A stretch of 64,000 nt of DNA from Brachypodius melanocephalos. Its lineage: Eukaryota; Chordata; Aves; Passeriformes; Pycnonotidae. The stretch spans positions 17,446,717 to 17,510,716 of the forward strand of contig VZSR01001479.1 of assembly GCA_013398615.1 (NCBI GenBank). The letters run 5' to 3'. The notes beneath the pieces were generated by a model that worked only from the letters and a program-made list of their open reading frames with translations, made no database searches and was not told where the DNA came from. Position numbers and translations under genes: made by a program. Positions 13,401 to 27,114 of the stretch are shown here, one piece after another (positions within the stretch are counted from its first letter, which is position 1; each line of letters opens with the position of its first letter).

Positions 13401-15589
13401 AGTTTTGGAGAAACTGAAGTGAAATGTGCAAACATGTTTTCTATTAAATCAGCTTGAAGGAAATCACACACACCAATGGTGCAAAAATGACAGCCAGGGA
13501 CCTGGGAATAGAGTTAGAAGTAGAGAAATGGTAGTCATAATCAGCTAGTCCAAACAATTATTTACTGTTACTTGCCTCCAAAGCATTGTTTTTCTTGAAC
13601 ATCTAATGTCCAGAGGATATCAGATTTATTACAAGCTATAGCTAATTAATTTAGCACCCCTGCTAGAGAAACCAGTCCATTTTCTTCTGTCAGGTGGCCT
13701 CTTCAGTAGCATACTCAGCCTTGGCATGCTGCCTGGCCATTCCCTAGCCTCTTGGAAATATAAGAAACCTGTTACTTTAGGCTGAATTTGTTGATCTTGT
13801 CTGTGTGTAAATAAGTAAAACATCAGAAGCAACAAATGAGCCGAGAATGAAGCTGTGCTTGATAAAGTCGTACCTGGGCATCTTTAGAATCTCTTGCAAA
13901 ATGTGTTCGACTAAGAATGGAAATGTGGATACTGAACTGCAACAGTTGCAGTGTTTGGCAATTTGCAAATCTCAGCCACCTTTGTTCTTCCCATATACAT
14001 AAGTACTATTGGATAAGAAATGGGAGAGAGATCCTGTAGTAGAATCTCACTTATCAAAGGTGATGGGTAAACCTGTGGGGTGAGAAGCCTGCACATGTGC
14101 TGCTGGGTGCACCTGAGACCACGATGGAATGAACACAATGTCTGTGTCCAGTGCAGGGCTGAACTAAGTTGAGCCTGGTATCTGGCTGTGTCAGAGCTAG
14201 GCTGGCTCTTGCTGTCACACTAGCTTTCCCCAGTCTTCCAGAGAGGCTTCACTAATGCAGCAGAGTGCTAGTCCAGACCTGGGTCTGCAGCTGCACTGTG
14301 GCTTGAACAACCAGGAACAGGAACCAGGAGCTGCAGTGCACAGGCAGTGGTTCTGCACAGCATTAACACAAATCCAGCTTGCACAGGGCTGCTGTGCACA
14401 ACTGCACTCAGTCTCACTGTTTGTAGCTCTGGAAGTTGTTCCTGCACACTATTCCTGACAGCCCAACTGAGTGTGGCACAAGCACTGAGTGACTTTGAAT
14501 CTAAGGTCTACAGTGGGGGCATCACGCAGCACAGATTAGCTCTGTGATTTCCAAGCCTCTCAGTGGTTGTTCTCCACTTAAGCAATAATACAAACTGTAG
14601 CAGAGCCAACTCTCCTGCAGCCATACCAGAGATAAACAACAATCCGAATATTCCAATCCCAGAAAACAGAGAGGTGGCTGCATAGTCGTGTCCATGGTAT
14701 CAGTTTCTCCAAATTACAGCTCTGCAAGGTTAGGATAATGTGGAGGTGCAGGAGAAGAAAGACTGCAAATGTGTCTTGAACTGAACATGGAAAAGTGCTT
14801 GTCTTCTATACTGCCATGATAAATCAGATACTTGACTATGAGTATTCTCAGGGGAAAAGTAGGATGAGCTTCTTAAATCAGCTGAAATGTATATGCAGGA
14901 GAGGCAGCTAAATGAAAAACCCCTTGAAGGGAATCCTGGGTACTCAAATATTTAGAGAGAACCAAAGCAGGTTTCATTTGCCTCCTGGATATAGTCACCT
15001 CCCTGGAAGAACATGGAAAACTGCAGGGGATAGCAGGAATCTGAAACATTCCCCTTCTTGGCTAACAAGGGAAAAAGGAAAATTCCATTAAAATGAATAT
15101 GTAACCAACCACTAAAATCAGCTCTCTCTGTGATTGTAAAGCATTTAAAGAGAGCTGTATTTTCACTGTGACAGCATTAATAGATTATCCTGATTCGCTA
15201 AGAGGTAAAGGATACCCAAACACCAGCATCCCTGCCCCCAGAATTACTTATTTCTTTTTTTATCCCTTTGATATCCTGAAGAAAGGACACAAAGGTTTTA
15301 GTGCAATTAAGCAAGAGGGAGACAATGATTTTAATAGAAGTGACTAATGTATGCCCTGGGAATGATGTGAATTTATGCCAAAGGAATTTTATACCTTCCT
15401 CTTACTTATCTGGTGGTGGAACTGCCCACGTGTGAGCAAGGCCATTAAGCTCAGTAGGCACACTGTTCTGGAGCTCTGTGAGAACGGGGCATGAGCCTTC
15501 ATTAACCAGTCTGCTTTGAGGCAGCAGTGCCAGGTTTCTAAGATGTCTTCCTGAAGCAAAACTCCATGAGCCATAACCTCTCACTCTGT

Positions 15590-15722
15590 CTCTGTTTACT
15601 CATATTTGAAAATGAAAATACTGGCTCCAGCCTATCTCACTGGGGTTTCTGAGCCTGAATTAGCAATTATCAACTGTGATAAGATCTCTGGAGAGCTGAC
15701 AGAGAGTATTATAATCAGTTTT
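15590..15722 (+). mobile_element. Ancient L3-type (CR1-clade) LINE tail
   Basis: A decayed copy resembling the L3 3' end. In order: AACCTCTC...GTTTACTCATATTTGAAAATG matches the 'cctcagtttcctcatctgtaaaatg' type segment; CCTATCTCACTGGGGTTTCT matches the 'cctacctcacaggggtgttg' type segment; then GAATTAG, GATAAGATCTCTGGA and a terminal AGTATTATAATCAG. The order and spacing are those of L3 or a related old SINE that shares its tail. Exact family assignment needs a repeat library. Confidence 0.6.
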
Positions 15723-18700
15723 CTGCTGTCTTAAATACTGGGTTTGTGTAAGTTGGTGTATGTATATTCTATTGCCCTGTTTTGGGGAGACAAGAGGGAG
15801 AAGAACAAGTTAGACACAAATTCAGAAATTCTTCTTTATTACTATATAATGAAGGGTAAAGGCATGTTGATTCTTTTGACATATTCTCCTGGTTCCCATG
15901 TGCTAACTGCTGAGGCTCAGAGACTGGAATTTTGATTGATACCTCTGTGCCAGTACTTCCTTTCCATGAAGAATCAATTGTTCTACTTAACATGAAGCAA
16001 TAACCAATATGAGCCGAACATTTCACGTTTGTGGATGAGGATTCAGAATGAATGTCAATAGAAAAGTTCTGGTTAAAAGTCCCCAGCTTCAGTGAATACC
16101 CATTTCCTTTGTTATGTTCATGGCAACAAAAAAAGATGACTCGGGAACTGATAGAAAAGTGTGACTATTCCCTGAGGGGTGAAAAAGTCAAGTATGTTCT
16201 GAGGGCTGGCAGGGTTGGACCAGAGATACTATTTGCAAGATTCCTACCAACCAGTATCTACTTCATCTTGCTGCCAAGGCTTTTTTGGAAGCTTCAGATT
16301 TTCTGAGGAGGTCAGATAAATGTTATTTTCCTAGTTTGTGGGATGGTGATGAGGGGAGTCACTAATCATCCCTCCTGGGTAGCCAAATGCCTTCATAGCA
16401 AGGTTCTGTGCAGTGGGATCATAGCCAGCCACAGTCAGCATGAAACAGGTTTCAAATCACCAAGGTTAAGAGGTACAGTAAGCAATAGGCTAATCACGTT
16501 TCTTTAACAGGAAAAGCATAATGTTCTACCCATCCCCATAGCAGTGCCCTCTCCAGCCTGCCTGCCAGCTTCAGCTCCTTATAAAAGCTCTGGAAGAATA
16601 AATCTTGGCTGCAATCTAATGTGATAGTGACACTGATATAAATGTAGACTAGGCTGTCCATCTGCAGCTTCCCTGATTTATACATACTGCCCTTTTTCCC
16701 ACATCCCACTCAAGGCCCTTTCTCAGAGTGAAACCAAATCATATTCCAAACTCCTCGAGCAGACAGCCCTCATTGTTGGCCACCTTAGGCCACCAGCAAG
16801 GAGGGCACTTCAGTCCCTGATACTGACATTAGTCAGTCTCATAGAAAATACTTCACCTTCACGAGTTGCTCTGGGTTTTAATGAGCCACATTTAAGCAAT
16901 TCATCAGCATCAAACCCCTGTTATTATTTCAGCTGTGCCTCTGAGATAAGGCAGGAGGTAAACAGATCCAGTTGGACAGTGGATTTGACTGCAAAAAGTG
17001 TGCTTGTTCTTTGGAAATTTTATAGAGCGCTTGCTTGACTTGCCCTTTAGAAAAGCTTTGTTCTATTAGAGCTTCCTCTTTCCTGCCCAGAGCTTCGTGT
17101 TGTCTACTGGAAGCAGCTGACAAAAGCATCACATCCAGTTTTTCCATAAAGAAAATGCTTGATGTTCTGCCTGTGCTTTATGTTGATCTGCAGGACGTAC
17201 CCTTAAGAATGTTTTTTTTGTGGGTACACAGAACAGCGACAGAGTTCCTAGCCTGCCACTGTTGATCTACCTGAGCTATCTGCAACAAATTATTTACCCC
17301 CTGAGTCTGAATTTTGTGTCTGAACAGAGAATAGTTTCTCACCCAGAGCTACTCACTGAGTATTTTGTCTAAAGAAATTTTGACAGAGGGACTGTACTGA
17401 TAGCTATCACTGTTTGGCACTGTAATGTTTGCAATCTAAAATCAGATTGATATGGGCTTGTTCCACGAGGTCACACAGCTGTTGGAAAATGGCTCACATC
17501 TAATAAATTCATCTCTCACAAACTAATCATTAGCCAATAATATGAACATGATTTAACTATTCATTCTAAATGCAAAATACTCTTTGCTCCTCAGATGTGT
17601 AAGTTACGTCAAAACAGCCACATTCACTGTCAGCTGCCATCTGGCAGGTGGTTTTGTAACGTGGAGTTCTGAAAACAATTATGTTTCTACACTTAAAAGG
17701 CTGCTCTGTAGTGAGAGATGAGAGACATTCATCTAAATCCTTACTAGTAGATCTTGCATGGTAGAAATACCTTTGGGAGTGGCTACACCCCAGTACTGCT
17801 CAGCAGAGATTAAGACACTCTTTCTCTGCCAGCTTCTTCATTAATGCTGTTCCCAACATGGCAGGAGGCTCACGGTGGTGACATTTCCAAAGCTGTTTTC
17901 CTAGCATGACAGTATTGCCTTAAAAAAATACACTTTATTGTTATGCATATAATGCTCTTTCTTGTGGGGAAAGATGTTGAAAACAGCTAGAGGTTTTGTT
18001 TTCTGATCTGATCTCTAATTAGAGTGAATTCTTGGAAAAGAAAAGCTTCCAACATTGATACTCAGATGGAGATTTCTGAAAGATGGGACTGCTTGTCAAT
18101 AGACACTCCAATTTTTCTGCTGTTGCAAAGTATTTTGAATGGTTTTGGTGCATTTGAAACATTTTCTGTTCTTATTTAGCACAGTTGCATTCATAACCCT
18201 CTGTATAGTATTAATTATAATTGTCAAATTAAACAATACTGCACTATGTAGCCAGAAAAAGTTTGGGAGATGTTCCTTTTCCTTATACACAGATTAATTC
18301 TCAGCAAGAAGCAAGATGACTAAAGCAGAGCAAAGCTTGCTCTTCACCTAATAACTACAGCGTGAAAGTGCTCCCAGAAATCCTTACAGATGGGAGTCCA
18401 GAAATAGTATCAATTTGAGATGCTTTGAGACTCGTATAGATTCGTAAAGATATCACAGTAAAGATTTAGCTGCTTTAAAGGGAAATTTTACTGAGTTTCA
18501 CTTGTGCATTTACCTACAGAAGTCTTGAGAAATGGGACCTTTCTTCTCCCTCACCCTGCTGTTCACTTGTTCCTGCTGTGGTGGGATGAGTTGGCATTAG
18601 GGGCTGGCTTATCACCTGGGGTTTCCACTGAGCCAGTAAAACCACACCCACTACGAACTTGTTCAGGAGCCAGCAGTAGCCTGCTCTTCAGAAATATCTG

Positions 18701-18837
18701 TATTTGAAAAATGAATGAGTTAGAGATAAAAGAGAGTGTGTTAACTCTTCTAAGTAAATTATTTAAACTTGCAACCTGTTTCTATCTTTTCCATATGAAA
18801 AATTAATGTAGCACAGGCTGTTTTGCATCTTCATGGT

Positions 18838-18851
18838 AAAAAAAAAAAAAA
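18838..18851. repeat. A14 homopolymer
   Basis: A run of fourteen A in AT-rich gene-free DNA. No associated element is recognised. Confidence 0.9.
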
Positions 18852-19231
18852 TCATCTTTTTATAGGTTTATTCCTCTTACGGGCTTTCCACAGCCAGTAT
18901 CAGTATTTTGGCTATCAATCCTCAGGTCTCTCTCCCCCATCCCTGTCCCCAAAGGGGACAATTCTGTTAATGAGCATCTAAGTATGAACAGAACAGAGCA
19001 GGCCCACTAATCTTCAGAACACTCTGTGCTACTGAGAAGAACAGCTGAGTCAAAAGTGCTGTTCTTAACATTTGCGAGGAATGAAATGAGGATTTTTTTT
19101 TTCCATATGCCACGTGGATCTTGCACTGGGCCTTTGACTGATGCTTGTTAAAAATCATGGCCAAAATCTTCACCCTGGGTGCAAAAAACTGGGCTTTTAT
19201 TTTCGAATTGATGCAATACCTGAATAAAACC

Positions 19232-19320
19232 ACTCTAATTTTCAGCAGTGCTGAGCAAATGCACCTCTGATTAATTTCACTGATAGTTAAGAAATATCAG
19301 CACCTCTGAAAATCAAACAG
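19232..19320. repeat. Palindromic ancient repeat (MITE-like hairpin)
   Basis: Left arm TAATTTTCAGCAGTGCTGAG (19236-19255) and right arm ATCAGCACCTCTGAAAATCA (19296-19315) are inverted copies with about 16 of 20 positions paired, around a roughly 40-base centre. The pattern, 'gattttcagaggtgctgagc' facing 'gctcagcacctctgaaaatc', is one I know from old interspersed repeats in amniote genomes. I do not assign a family name. Confidence 0.6.
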
Positions 19321-20794
19321 TGCTTGAATTTACTGCTCCTCTATTTGAAAATATCTCCCTGAGTCTCCATCTATTTAAGTGGAAAACTGTGAAGCCAAGG
19401 GCACACGGTGATCTGGGCAGTTAATAATGTTCCTTGCTATATAACAAATCAATGAAACTCTTGGGAATAATGGCATCAACTTGGATTTAACAGTTTCATG
19501 ACAGCATCACTTCTCCAACAAATGTTGGTGACATGGCATTAGGGAAAGGTGAGTATTGCCCTTCTCATCTTGCAAGAAGGGAAAGAACGAAGAGGGGACA
19601 ATTCTTGATTTCCCTGAATTGGCTTCAGTCATTCCTGAGCAACATCACAGATTTTTAGTGACCCGAAATGGCAGATTCCCTGATCTTTCTATAGGACAGT
19701 CACACAGAGCTCATCATTGCAGGTAGGAACTGATTCTCCTTTCCCTTGTGGCCTGCAATTAGCATCTGGCTCCTGTGTGAAGCATTAGTTTTTGTAGCCC
19801 TGGAAGTTCCTGTGCCTGCACTTGGAGTCTTACTGCACCTGCCCTCATCAGTGGTAGCTTTCTCTTCCACATCCCCTGTGCTGGGTGGCTGTCTGGAAGC
19901 AAAGCTGTAGTGTTCACTCTTTTACCAGACTGCTCTCCTGGGCATTCCCACATCTTTATGGCCCCATGTTTCAAGGCCTTCTGCTTCCCTTCATTATTTA
20001 TTTATTGCATTTAGCTGCTTATTTGGCTGACAGTGCACTTTCTGTCCTTGTATACCTTGTCCTCTCTAATGTTCCACATACATTTTAAAGACACTTTTAT
20101 TAAAAAATAAAAGCAGGTGAGTTAAGTAACAGTTTGTGGAGAAAAGATCTCAAAGGAAGATTTACCCAAGCTACAATATGAGCTTCACACTGTAATAGAA
20201 GCTGAGGCAATATTTAGTTTTGTTCCTTTTACATAATTTCTTGCAGAGTATCCCAAGCAAACGCTGCCTAACTGCTGGACAAGGAAAGATTGAAGGGAAA
20301 GCGACCTACAAGCTACTTAATGCTTTTTGATATCCACATAATGCTGGCTGATATCCACCAGCCAGAAGGGCAATAGTGACATATTAGGGTTGACATTGTG
20401 AGCTTAATGCAATCATTTTTGGTTTGTTTTGTTCTAGGATCTTAGTGAAATACAGCTGAAAGAACCGATTTGGGTGTTTCGGGTGCCAGGTGTAATTTTG
20501 CATTAAAAGCTTCTGGAGAAAGTTATTTTCTCTGTAGCGATGGATAATCTACAATGGCCATCTATTTCTTTCCTTAGTATCAACAATGTGAAGCGTGTAT
20601 CGAGCACTGCTTTGTGAGAAGCACTTTGATATCTTTGTTAACCATTGTCCTTTGTTATAGCTTTATCTCTAGCAACAAATCTGGTGTGTTTTGTACAGAC
20701 AGAATAAACGATAAAACCAACTGATTTTATTGAAAGGGACCATTCAAACGGGAAAGGAGAATGCTTGTTACGGGAGAGGTGGTTTATCTGTGCC

Positions 20795-21440
20795 GAGGAG
20801 AGGCGCCGAGCTCTGGTCAGACACGCTGTGAAAGGCACAGGGCCGCGCTGCCCGGCCCGGGCTGCCTCGGCCGGGATTCCCGCGGGAGGCACCGCCCGCC
20901 CCTCAGGCCGGAGGCGCCGGGAGAGCCGCAGCGGGGAGACCCGCTCCTTGCTTGGGCTCCACACGCGGCTTCCGAGCCGCCCTCGCCGAGCTTCCAACAT
21001 CGCGCCCCGCTTTTCCCATCTCCTCCTCCAGGGCCCGCTCCTCTTCAAGGGGCCGCACCAGAGCGCTCCCCTCGTGCCCGGCCACGGCCCCTCCCTCAGC
21101 CGGCCGGGACACTGAGGGACGGGAAAGCCGTGCCGGGGCCGCACCCGCGGAGGGGCCGCGCTGGCAGCGCTGGTCGGCCCCGGCAGAGGGAGCCGGAGCC
21201 CTTCGAGCCGAGGAGGCGGCGCCGGGGCCTCTCGGGCTGGGTGTTCCCTCTCTGGGCAGAACCAGCAGGGCTTGGCTTTCCCTGCTCTGGCCAGAGCCCT
21301 CAAGCCCCGGGGGTTTTCGGTGTGTCAGTGCGGCTGCTCCGGGGCCGTCCATCCCGGTGAGGATAAGGGGCTGCTCGGAATGCCGGAGGAGCTCGCCGCC
21401 CGCTCCTTTGGAGCCATCAACCAGGCCGCTCTGCAGCTGC
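20795..21440. promoter_or_regulatory. CpG island, candidate promoter of an unidentified transcript
   Basis: This is a sharply bounded, GC-dominated block dense in CG dinucleotides, set in AT-rich DNA on both sides. It contains GC-box cores (CCGCCC at 20892-20897, CCGCCCC at 20896-20902) and no clear TATA box at its edges. Such islands usually mark a promoter. Several overlapping open frames of up to about 220 codons run through it on both strands. They are Pro/Arg/Ala/Gly-rich, match no family I know, and are the usual by-product of stop-poor GC-rich DNA. A splice-donor-like CCCG/GTGAGG at 21357 on the plus strand could end a first exon. Transcript direction cannot be decided from sequence. 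Confidence 0.75.
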
Positions 21441-23336
21441 ACCTTGCGATCTGTAATTCGTATAATTGGATTTGACAGTAATTCCATCGTTGTTATGTTT
21501 ATTTACAAGAGGTGCCCTGTTACTCGTTCGGTTTCTGCCTGTTGTTTCCCTGCCTTTCCCAATCGTGGTTCCATGATTTCCTATGCAGATCTTGGGGCCC
21601 GCAGCGCGTCGCGGCTCCCGCGATGTCAGTCGCTCCTTTGTGCCGTGCCCCCAGGAGGGTTTGGGTCTGTACAGGACCTGCTCGTCCTTGCCTGGGTAAA
21701 ACCACTATAATCTTACCTGAAATCTCTTGTTTCATTGTAATATTGCAATGAAAGGTGCTTTTGGCTTCCCATCAACTTAGGTTTGTACCTTTTTCCCCCA
21801 CGTTTTTCCTTTTAAAAACAACTCGCAGTGTTTACCTTCAGATGCTCGTTTAGTTCAAGAAAAGCAGGGAAGTACAGCTTTGTTATATCAGTTTCTAGGA
21901 GCTATATACCAGAAGCGATTCAGCACAATGAAGTACAGCACTTTAAATGCCAACATGTTTTATTTTTTAATCACTTCTGCTTGGAGCTGAATCTGAAATC
22001 TGTATCAAATCCCACTCGTGCTTCTTGAATTGGCTGTAGGAAAAGCTGGGTGTATCAACATGACTTGCAGAACAGTATTTCAAAGATGCTTTGAAATTAC
22101 TTCCAGAGCAGCGTTTCCAGAACAGTGATCCACAAGATAGATCTAACCAGTAGGAAATTGTGAGTGGAAGGGTTCATCATCCATCATGTCTCTTTTTAGA
22201 GCTCAAGTGTTTAATTAGGAAACATTTGGGATACTGTCGGGAATTCTTTATTGAGCAGCGATGCCTAAAAAGAGAAGAGAGCTCTTATTTCTTCCTTAAT
22301 GCATCCTCATTGTAGATGAGATGAAGGTATCATCTTGGTATACAACACTTTGTAGAGAAACTCTACAGCAAGAGAGATATTGTTCTCTTTGCAACCTCCC
22401 AACTTTCAAAGTCATATCTCTCTCTACTCCCAGAAATACTCTAAGCCTGCAGTTTATTGGAAGAGAGGCACAGTCCTTGTTACCTGTGTCATCATCCAGA
22501 AAATAATACATGAGAAAAGAAAATTTAGTTCCCACATGAAGTTCTTCAGTTACCTGGCTGTCAAGAGTTCTGATTGCTACCACAGAGAACACATTATTTT
22601 ACCAGTTATTAGTGGTCCCTGGAGTAATGATCAAAACTGAATGCTGCCTTCTCTCAGGTGCATACTTTAAGTCCTCAGGTGCTCTGTAAGAGCAGATTAT
22701 TGCCATCAATAGGCAACAGCTGAGTGAAAGCTGTGGATTAGCAATTTGGGGTCTTGATACTTTATGCCTAGAACCCAACTGGGTGGCTTTGTTTTCCTCT
22801 TAAAAGAAATCCAAGAAATCATGATCTGATCTTCTTTTTCAAGATTTCCTGTAAATATGGATATTTCTGTATGCATCTGAATGGTAAGATGATTTTTTTT
22901 TTCCGTGATACAAATGGCTGCTTTGGAAATAGTAAGATAATTTTAAAAATCATGTCTTAATGTCTGAATCATGCCACTGTGTGAGCACAATGAAAATTTC
23001 AGGATGGAGATTTAAAACTAATGAAAATATTATGTAAGTGTACACATGTGCCAGATATGGAGATAAAAGTTACAGAAAGAACTTCTTAAGTTGGATTTGC
23101 ATATATTAACTTTGTAATTGTATGCACAACAGGCAATTACACAAGAGTTAATAAAGTAATAGTAATAATGATTTGTACTAGGTAATTGAAATTTATGAAG
23201 CAGTTTTGGTGTCTCTAATAAAGCTGTGATGTCTTCAAGTAGAGCTAATGAGTATGATGGAAGTGACTAGCATGAATAAACTTAATTAATGTTGCATTTG
23301 TCAAGCAAAGATAGTAAAATATTCTTAAAGGTGTCT

Positions 23337-23410
23337 GAATATTAGTATCCTGATTATATAAATGGAAAACTGAGGTAGGAATGCCAGTCACACTTCGATT
23401 TGCTTTGCAG
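23337..23410 (-). mobile_element. Possible L3/L2/MIR-type fossil (minus orientation)
   Basis: The plus strand reads AGTATCCTGATTATATAAAT then GGAAAACTGAGGTAGGAATG and CCAGTCACAC. This resembles the reverse of the 'ggtcacacag ... gaaactgaggca ... attattatcccc' segment shared by several old SINEs and LINEs. It is short and diverged, so the call is tentative. Confidence 0.35.
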
Positions 23411-26400
23411 CTTAAGTCAGAAATGGGATACTACAGTCTTTCATCTAAACACCCTTTTCTCCTACTCAGTAAAATCTTGGCTGCTCTTTCCAAAAGCCAT
23501 GTAAGGTGCTGGTGTGCTTCAGCATTACATCCATGGCTGGGGCACGTTCCCCAAACCAATGTTGTGTTCAGGTACTTGATTTCTTTTCTCGTGTTTGTAC
23601 CACTTTAACTGTACTTGTTTGTTACTCTGGAGTTCAGGTGTGGATCCGTTATTCTGAAGGAGTAGCCTGATAGCTTTGGGATCAGGGAGGCTTTGTCTAT
23701 GCCTTTGAAGAACAAAAGAAAGAAAATCTCTGAATGTGAAAATGTTTTTGTTTGGGCATGGCTCACTTTTAAAAATACTGGCTGTGTGCTTAGGGTTTAC
23801 ATTAAAGTTACTGTCTTTATCTTCCATACCCTACGATGTATTTAGCACTTGATAGCTAGTGCTTTTTCACACCAAAAATTCTGTGTGATTTGCAAGTCAG
23901 ATAAATACCATACAAATAAAATGGTCCTTACTTTTTGTGTTTTGTGGGGGTTTCACCTGGACAAATGAGCTTTGTGCTGGGGAGGGTTTGCTTTTCTTTG
24001 TGTTCTTGCTTCATTGCATTGTCCATCTCCTCGGAAAGTACGTTTACTGTAGGATGGGATGAGACAGTAGAGGATGGATTCTTTCAGCTCCCTCACTGAT
24101 TGCATTACTTTTTCTTGCTGCTGCACTGGATTGCAATGGTAGGGATTATTGGTGGTTTGGGGGGAATGCAATTAGGAGGAAGAGGGGCAAGTTCCAGAAA
24201 TAAGGTAGTGGAAGAAGTGCCAAGCAAGTCAAGTTGTTGTTGAGATGTGGTGTTAGTTGGGAGCTCTGCAGTCAGCAGTGAGTAAGGACTGCTGGGGGCA
24301 CAAAGGTCATGAGTCAAGGTAATGTGCAGTGGCAAAATTGTGTATCTGTATTTTGAGAACTAGATAGATAGAATTAGGTTCTCTATTTCCCTCCTCTCCC
24401 ATTCCTTCCTTGCCTCCAGCTGAGCTCCTAATGGAAATACTGGGGGGAGGGGAAATGGGAAGCAGCAGAAGGATGTTTATTGCTGCTTGGTAGGAATGTA
24501 AATTAAGTAACTAATGATGTGCATTGAATAAATGCATTTAGGTTTTTTTGTCTTACTTCTTAGCACAGACTGCTACTCACAGCCTATGTCTGCCCTTCAC
24601 TCACACATAAGCATGTGTAAATTTGACCTTTTCCTAGGAAAGTATCACCAAACTGAGTTTTGTTTTTGAGCATCTTCCCCTTCTAAAGGAACCAGAAGTT
24701 TATCCAGTCAGGCGTGGTATGGCAGATCTCCACCAACAGTTGTCATGTTTATGACTACGATGCAATGTGGGAATGATGGGTCTGGTTGCCAAAGCTCTGG
24801 GAACCATTCTTCCTTTTGAAAGTAAGAAGGTGGGATTTTGGAAAAGCTGTGAGAGCAAATGGGATGGTGGTCCTCCTCCACACCTTTTTTGGGGGAAGGA
24901 CTGGGAAATTCTGAAATGTCTCTGGGTGTGAAGCTGTCTGATGTTCATCGCCTCCAAATGGGCTCCTCACACCAGGAGAAACAGTCTACAGTAAAGGTGC
25001 CAGAAAGCTGCTCAGATGCAGCTTTTTCTTAAACTGCATTTCTGGATGGAGTTTGAGCCGGTATGTAGGGAATGTTCCACATTCTCCTCTAGCAAGAGGA
25101 AGAAAGAGAAGGGGTTTGGTGTTATTTATTACTGAGCATGCTGCATTTGGCAAATGACAGAAGAAGGAAGCAAAGGGGTGATGGCCTTAGGTGAGATCAG
25201 CTCAGGTCTCTGGTGCTGACAAGCTAAGAGAATAATTGGACTGACACAGGCAGTAAAAATGAGTGATGCTACATATCATGCCAATTGACCTTGGAATTTA
25301 ACCTAGGACATTGCCAATTTAACTTAGGAATGAGGAAGAGTGGTTCAGCTCCTTCTGAAAACCAAAGGAACAATCAAAGAACTTTCCATCAGTATACATC
25401 AGCAGCCTCCATTGTACATGGACGTAATGCCTGCTTCAGCTGCTTTAGGTTTGGTGTAGAAGATGTTGTGACCCAGTCCAGAGTGGTGTCTCGTGTCTCA
25501 GTTATGTCACACAGCTATTTACAGTCCATCTTTCTGATACTTGCATGTTCATTCTTATTGTGTAAGATTCTGTTCTTCTCCTGCTAAATAATCCAATTTG
25601 TTCCCACCCTAACTTCAGTGGCCACACTCGAGCCATCCTTGCTGATGTGTACAGGAAAATGGGGCATGATCTTAAGACTGGAAGCTGTCTGCTGAAGGCT
25701 GCTTTGCTCCATTTGGTACAAAAAATTGCAAAATACAGTACAAAGCCTTGTCTGTGGCCTGCAATGTCTGTCTTCAAGAAATAATAAAGAAGATAGGTGA
25801 CTGCTTTAAGGCAAAGCTGCAAAAACATTTTGCTTGATTTTTTGTTGGTTGGCATTGGTGGTTGTTTTTTTAAAAATCTTTCCCTCCACTTCCTTGTTTT
25901 ATCTTTCCACTCTTGTATTTCCCTTATGCACAGGGTGAGCCTGTGAAATAGGGATTATCTGCTAGGGTGGTAAATCCAGCTCCTTCCCAAGCCACTCTCA
26001 TAATTCTCACTGTCTCTCTGAGGATCACTCAAGCAGGAAGGTGTGAAGAGAAGTACTGGTGAGAAGGTGTGAACAGAGGAAAGACTTGCAGAAACAAAGA
26101 TGCTTTGGCCCACATAGTTATGATCTTTTCCTGCTTGGTTCATTTCTTCCTAAACACCCAGATCTCTGAACTCTGTATTCTCTGGACAGCATGTCACTTA
26201 ATTATTTTTCACTGGATGGAAAAAACTGTAATTCCAGTAAATTAAAAATAGAGCTGCAAATGGGCTTCGTTTGATCTCTGTGGTGTCTGAGGCAGAGGAA
26301 CAAGATTAATTCCCTCAATTAGATGTTAATTGATGTCTGAGCATGTCTATTCCTAGAAACAGCAATACCACGTATAGCATAACCAGTGCCATTAAAACAG

Positions 26401-27114
26401 CATCGCCTTCCCCCTGTGCTCAGCAAGGGCAGAACGGGAGGAGGGCAGAACTCACTTCTAAATAGAGCTGTGGGGGATGCTGTGAAATGAGCAGAAACTT
26501 GTGATGAGGGAGAGGGAGTGCAGCCACCTCAGATGACTGTGAACTGGTGGTTAAATGCACAGGGTATTACAGGAGAACTGTGGCTTTGTTTGCTAAACCT
26601 ACATGTGCTTTATTTTCATTTCTTTGCTGGTCAAGTCTGCTTGAGATTCACATCATAAGCAACTACAAAGGTTTATTACAAAGTGATGAAATGTGTAATA
26701 AAGAAAAGAAGGAAAAAAAAATCCAGAAATTTTGTTTGGCCTTTGGAAAACCATATACTAACAATTTTGATTAAATGGAATAAGAGGTCATTGAATGTGG
26801 TCTTTTACCTACTGTGTGTAACAGCTTCAGCTACATCCATTTCAATAATGAAATTCTGCTTCTGTGCTGCCTGTGCCTTATATATAAAGCACCATGCACT
26901 GTATATATTTCATTTTGTTTCCATTTTACAATACAGTAAAAATCTTTTTCAACTAGAATAGATGCTAGCCTTGGATACTGAAGTGCTGAATAGAATAATA
27001 AATCCTGTGCATCACTGGCTTGACTTTCATCTAAGAGTCTGAAAAAGCTTTATAAACATCAAGCAATCTTTCCAGCATGCCCATTACAACTGGATAATAT
27101 TACCACTGCTCTGC

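Larger units (their letters stand above)
13401..20794. other. Gene-free DNA left of the CpG island
   Basis: Apart from the L3-like tail at 15590 and the palindrome at 19232, I see no named feature. 14150-14560 is more GC-rich and repeats short GCACAG/CTGCAC words without a clear unit. GATATCCAC is repeated 22 bases apart at 20330-20360. A segment near 20610-20640 (GAGAAGCACTTTGATATCTT) faintly recalls an L3 tail. Confidence 0.7.

Noticed and set aside
20638..21710. Overlapping open frames of 116-252 codons on both strands in the CpG island
   Set aside because: GC-rich DNA has few stops. The frames overlap each other on both strands, are low-complexity in Pro/Arg/Ala/Gly and match no family.
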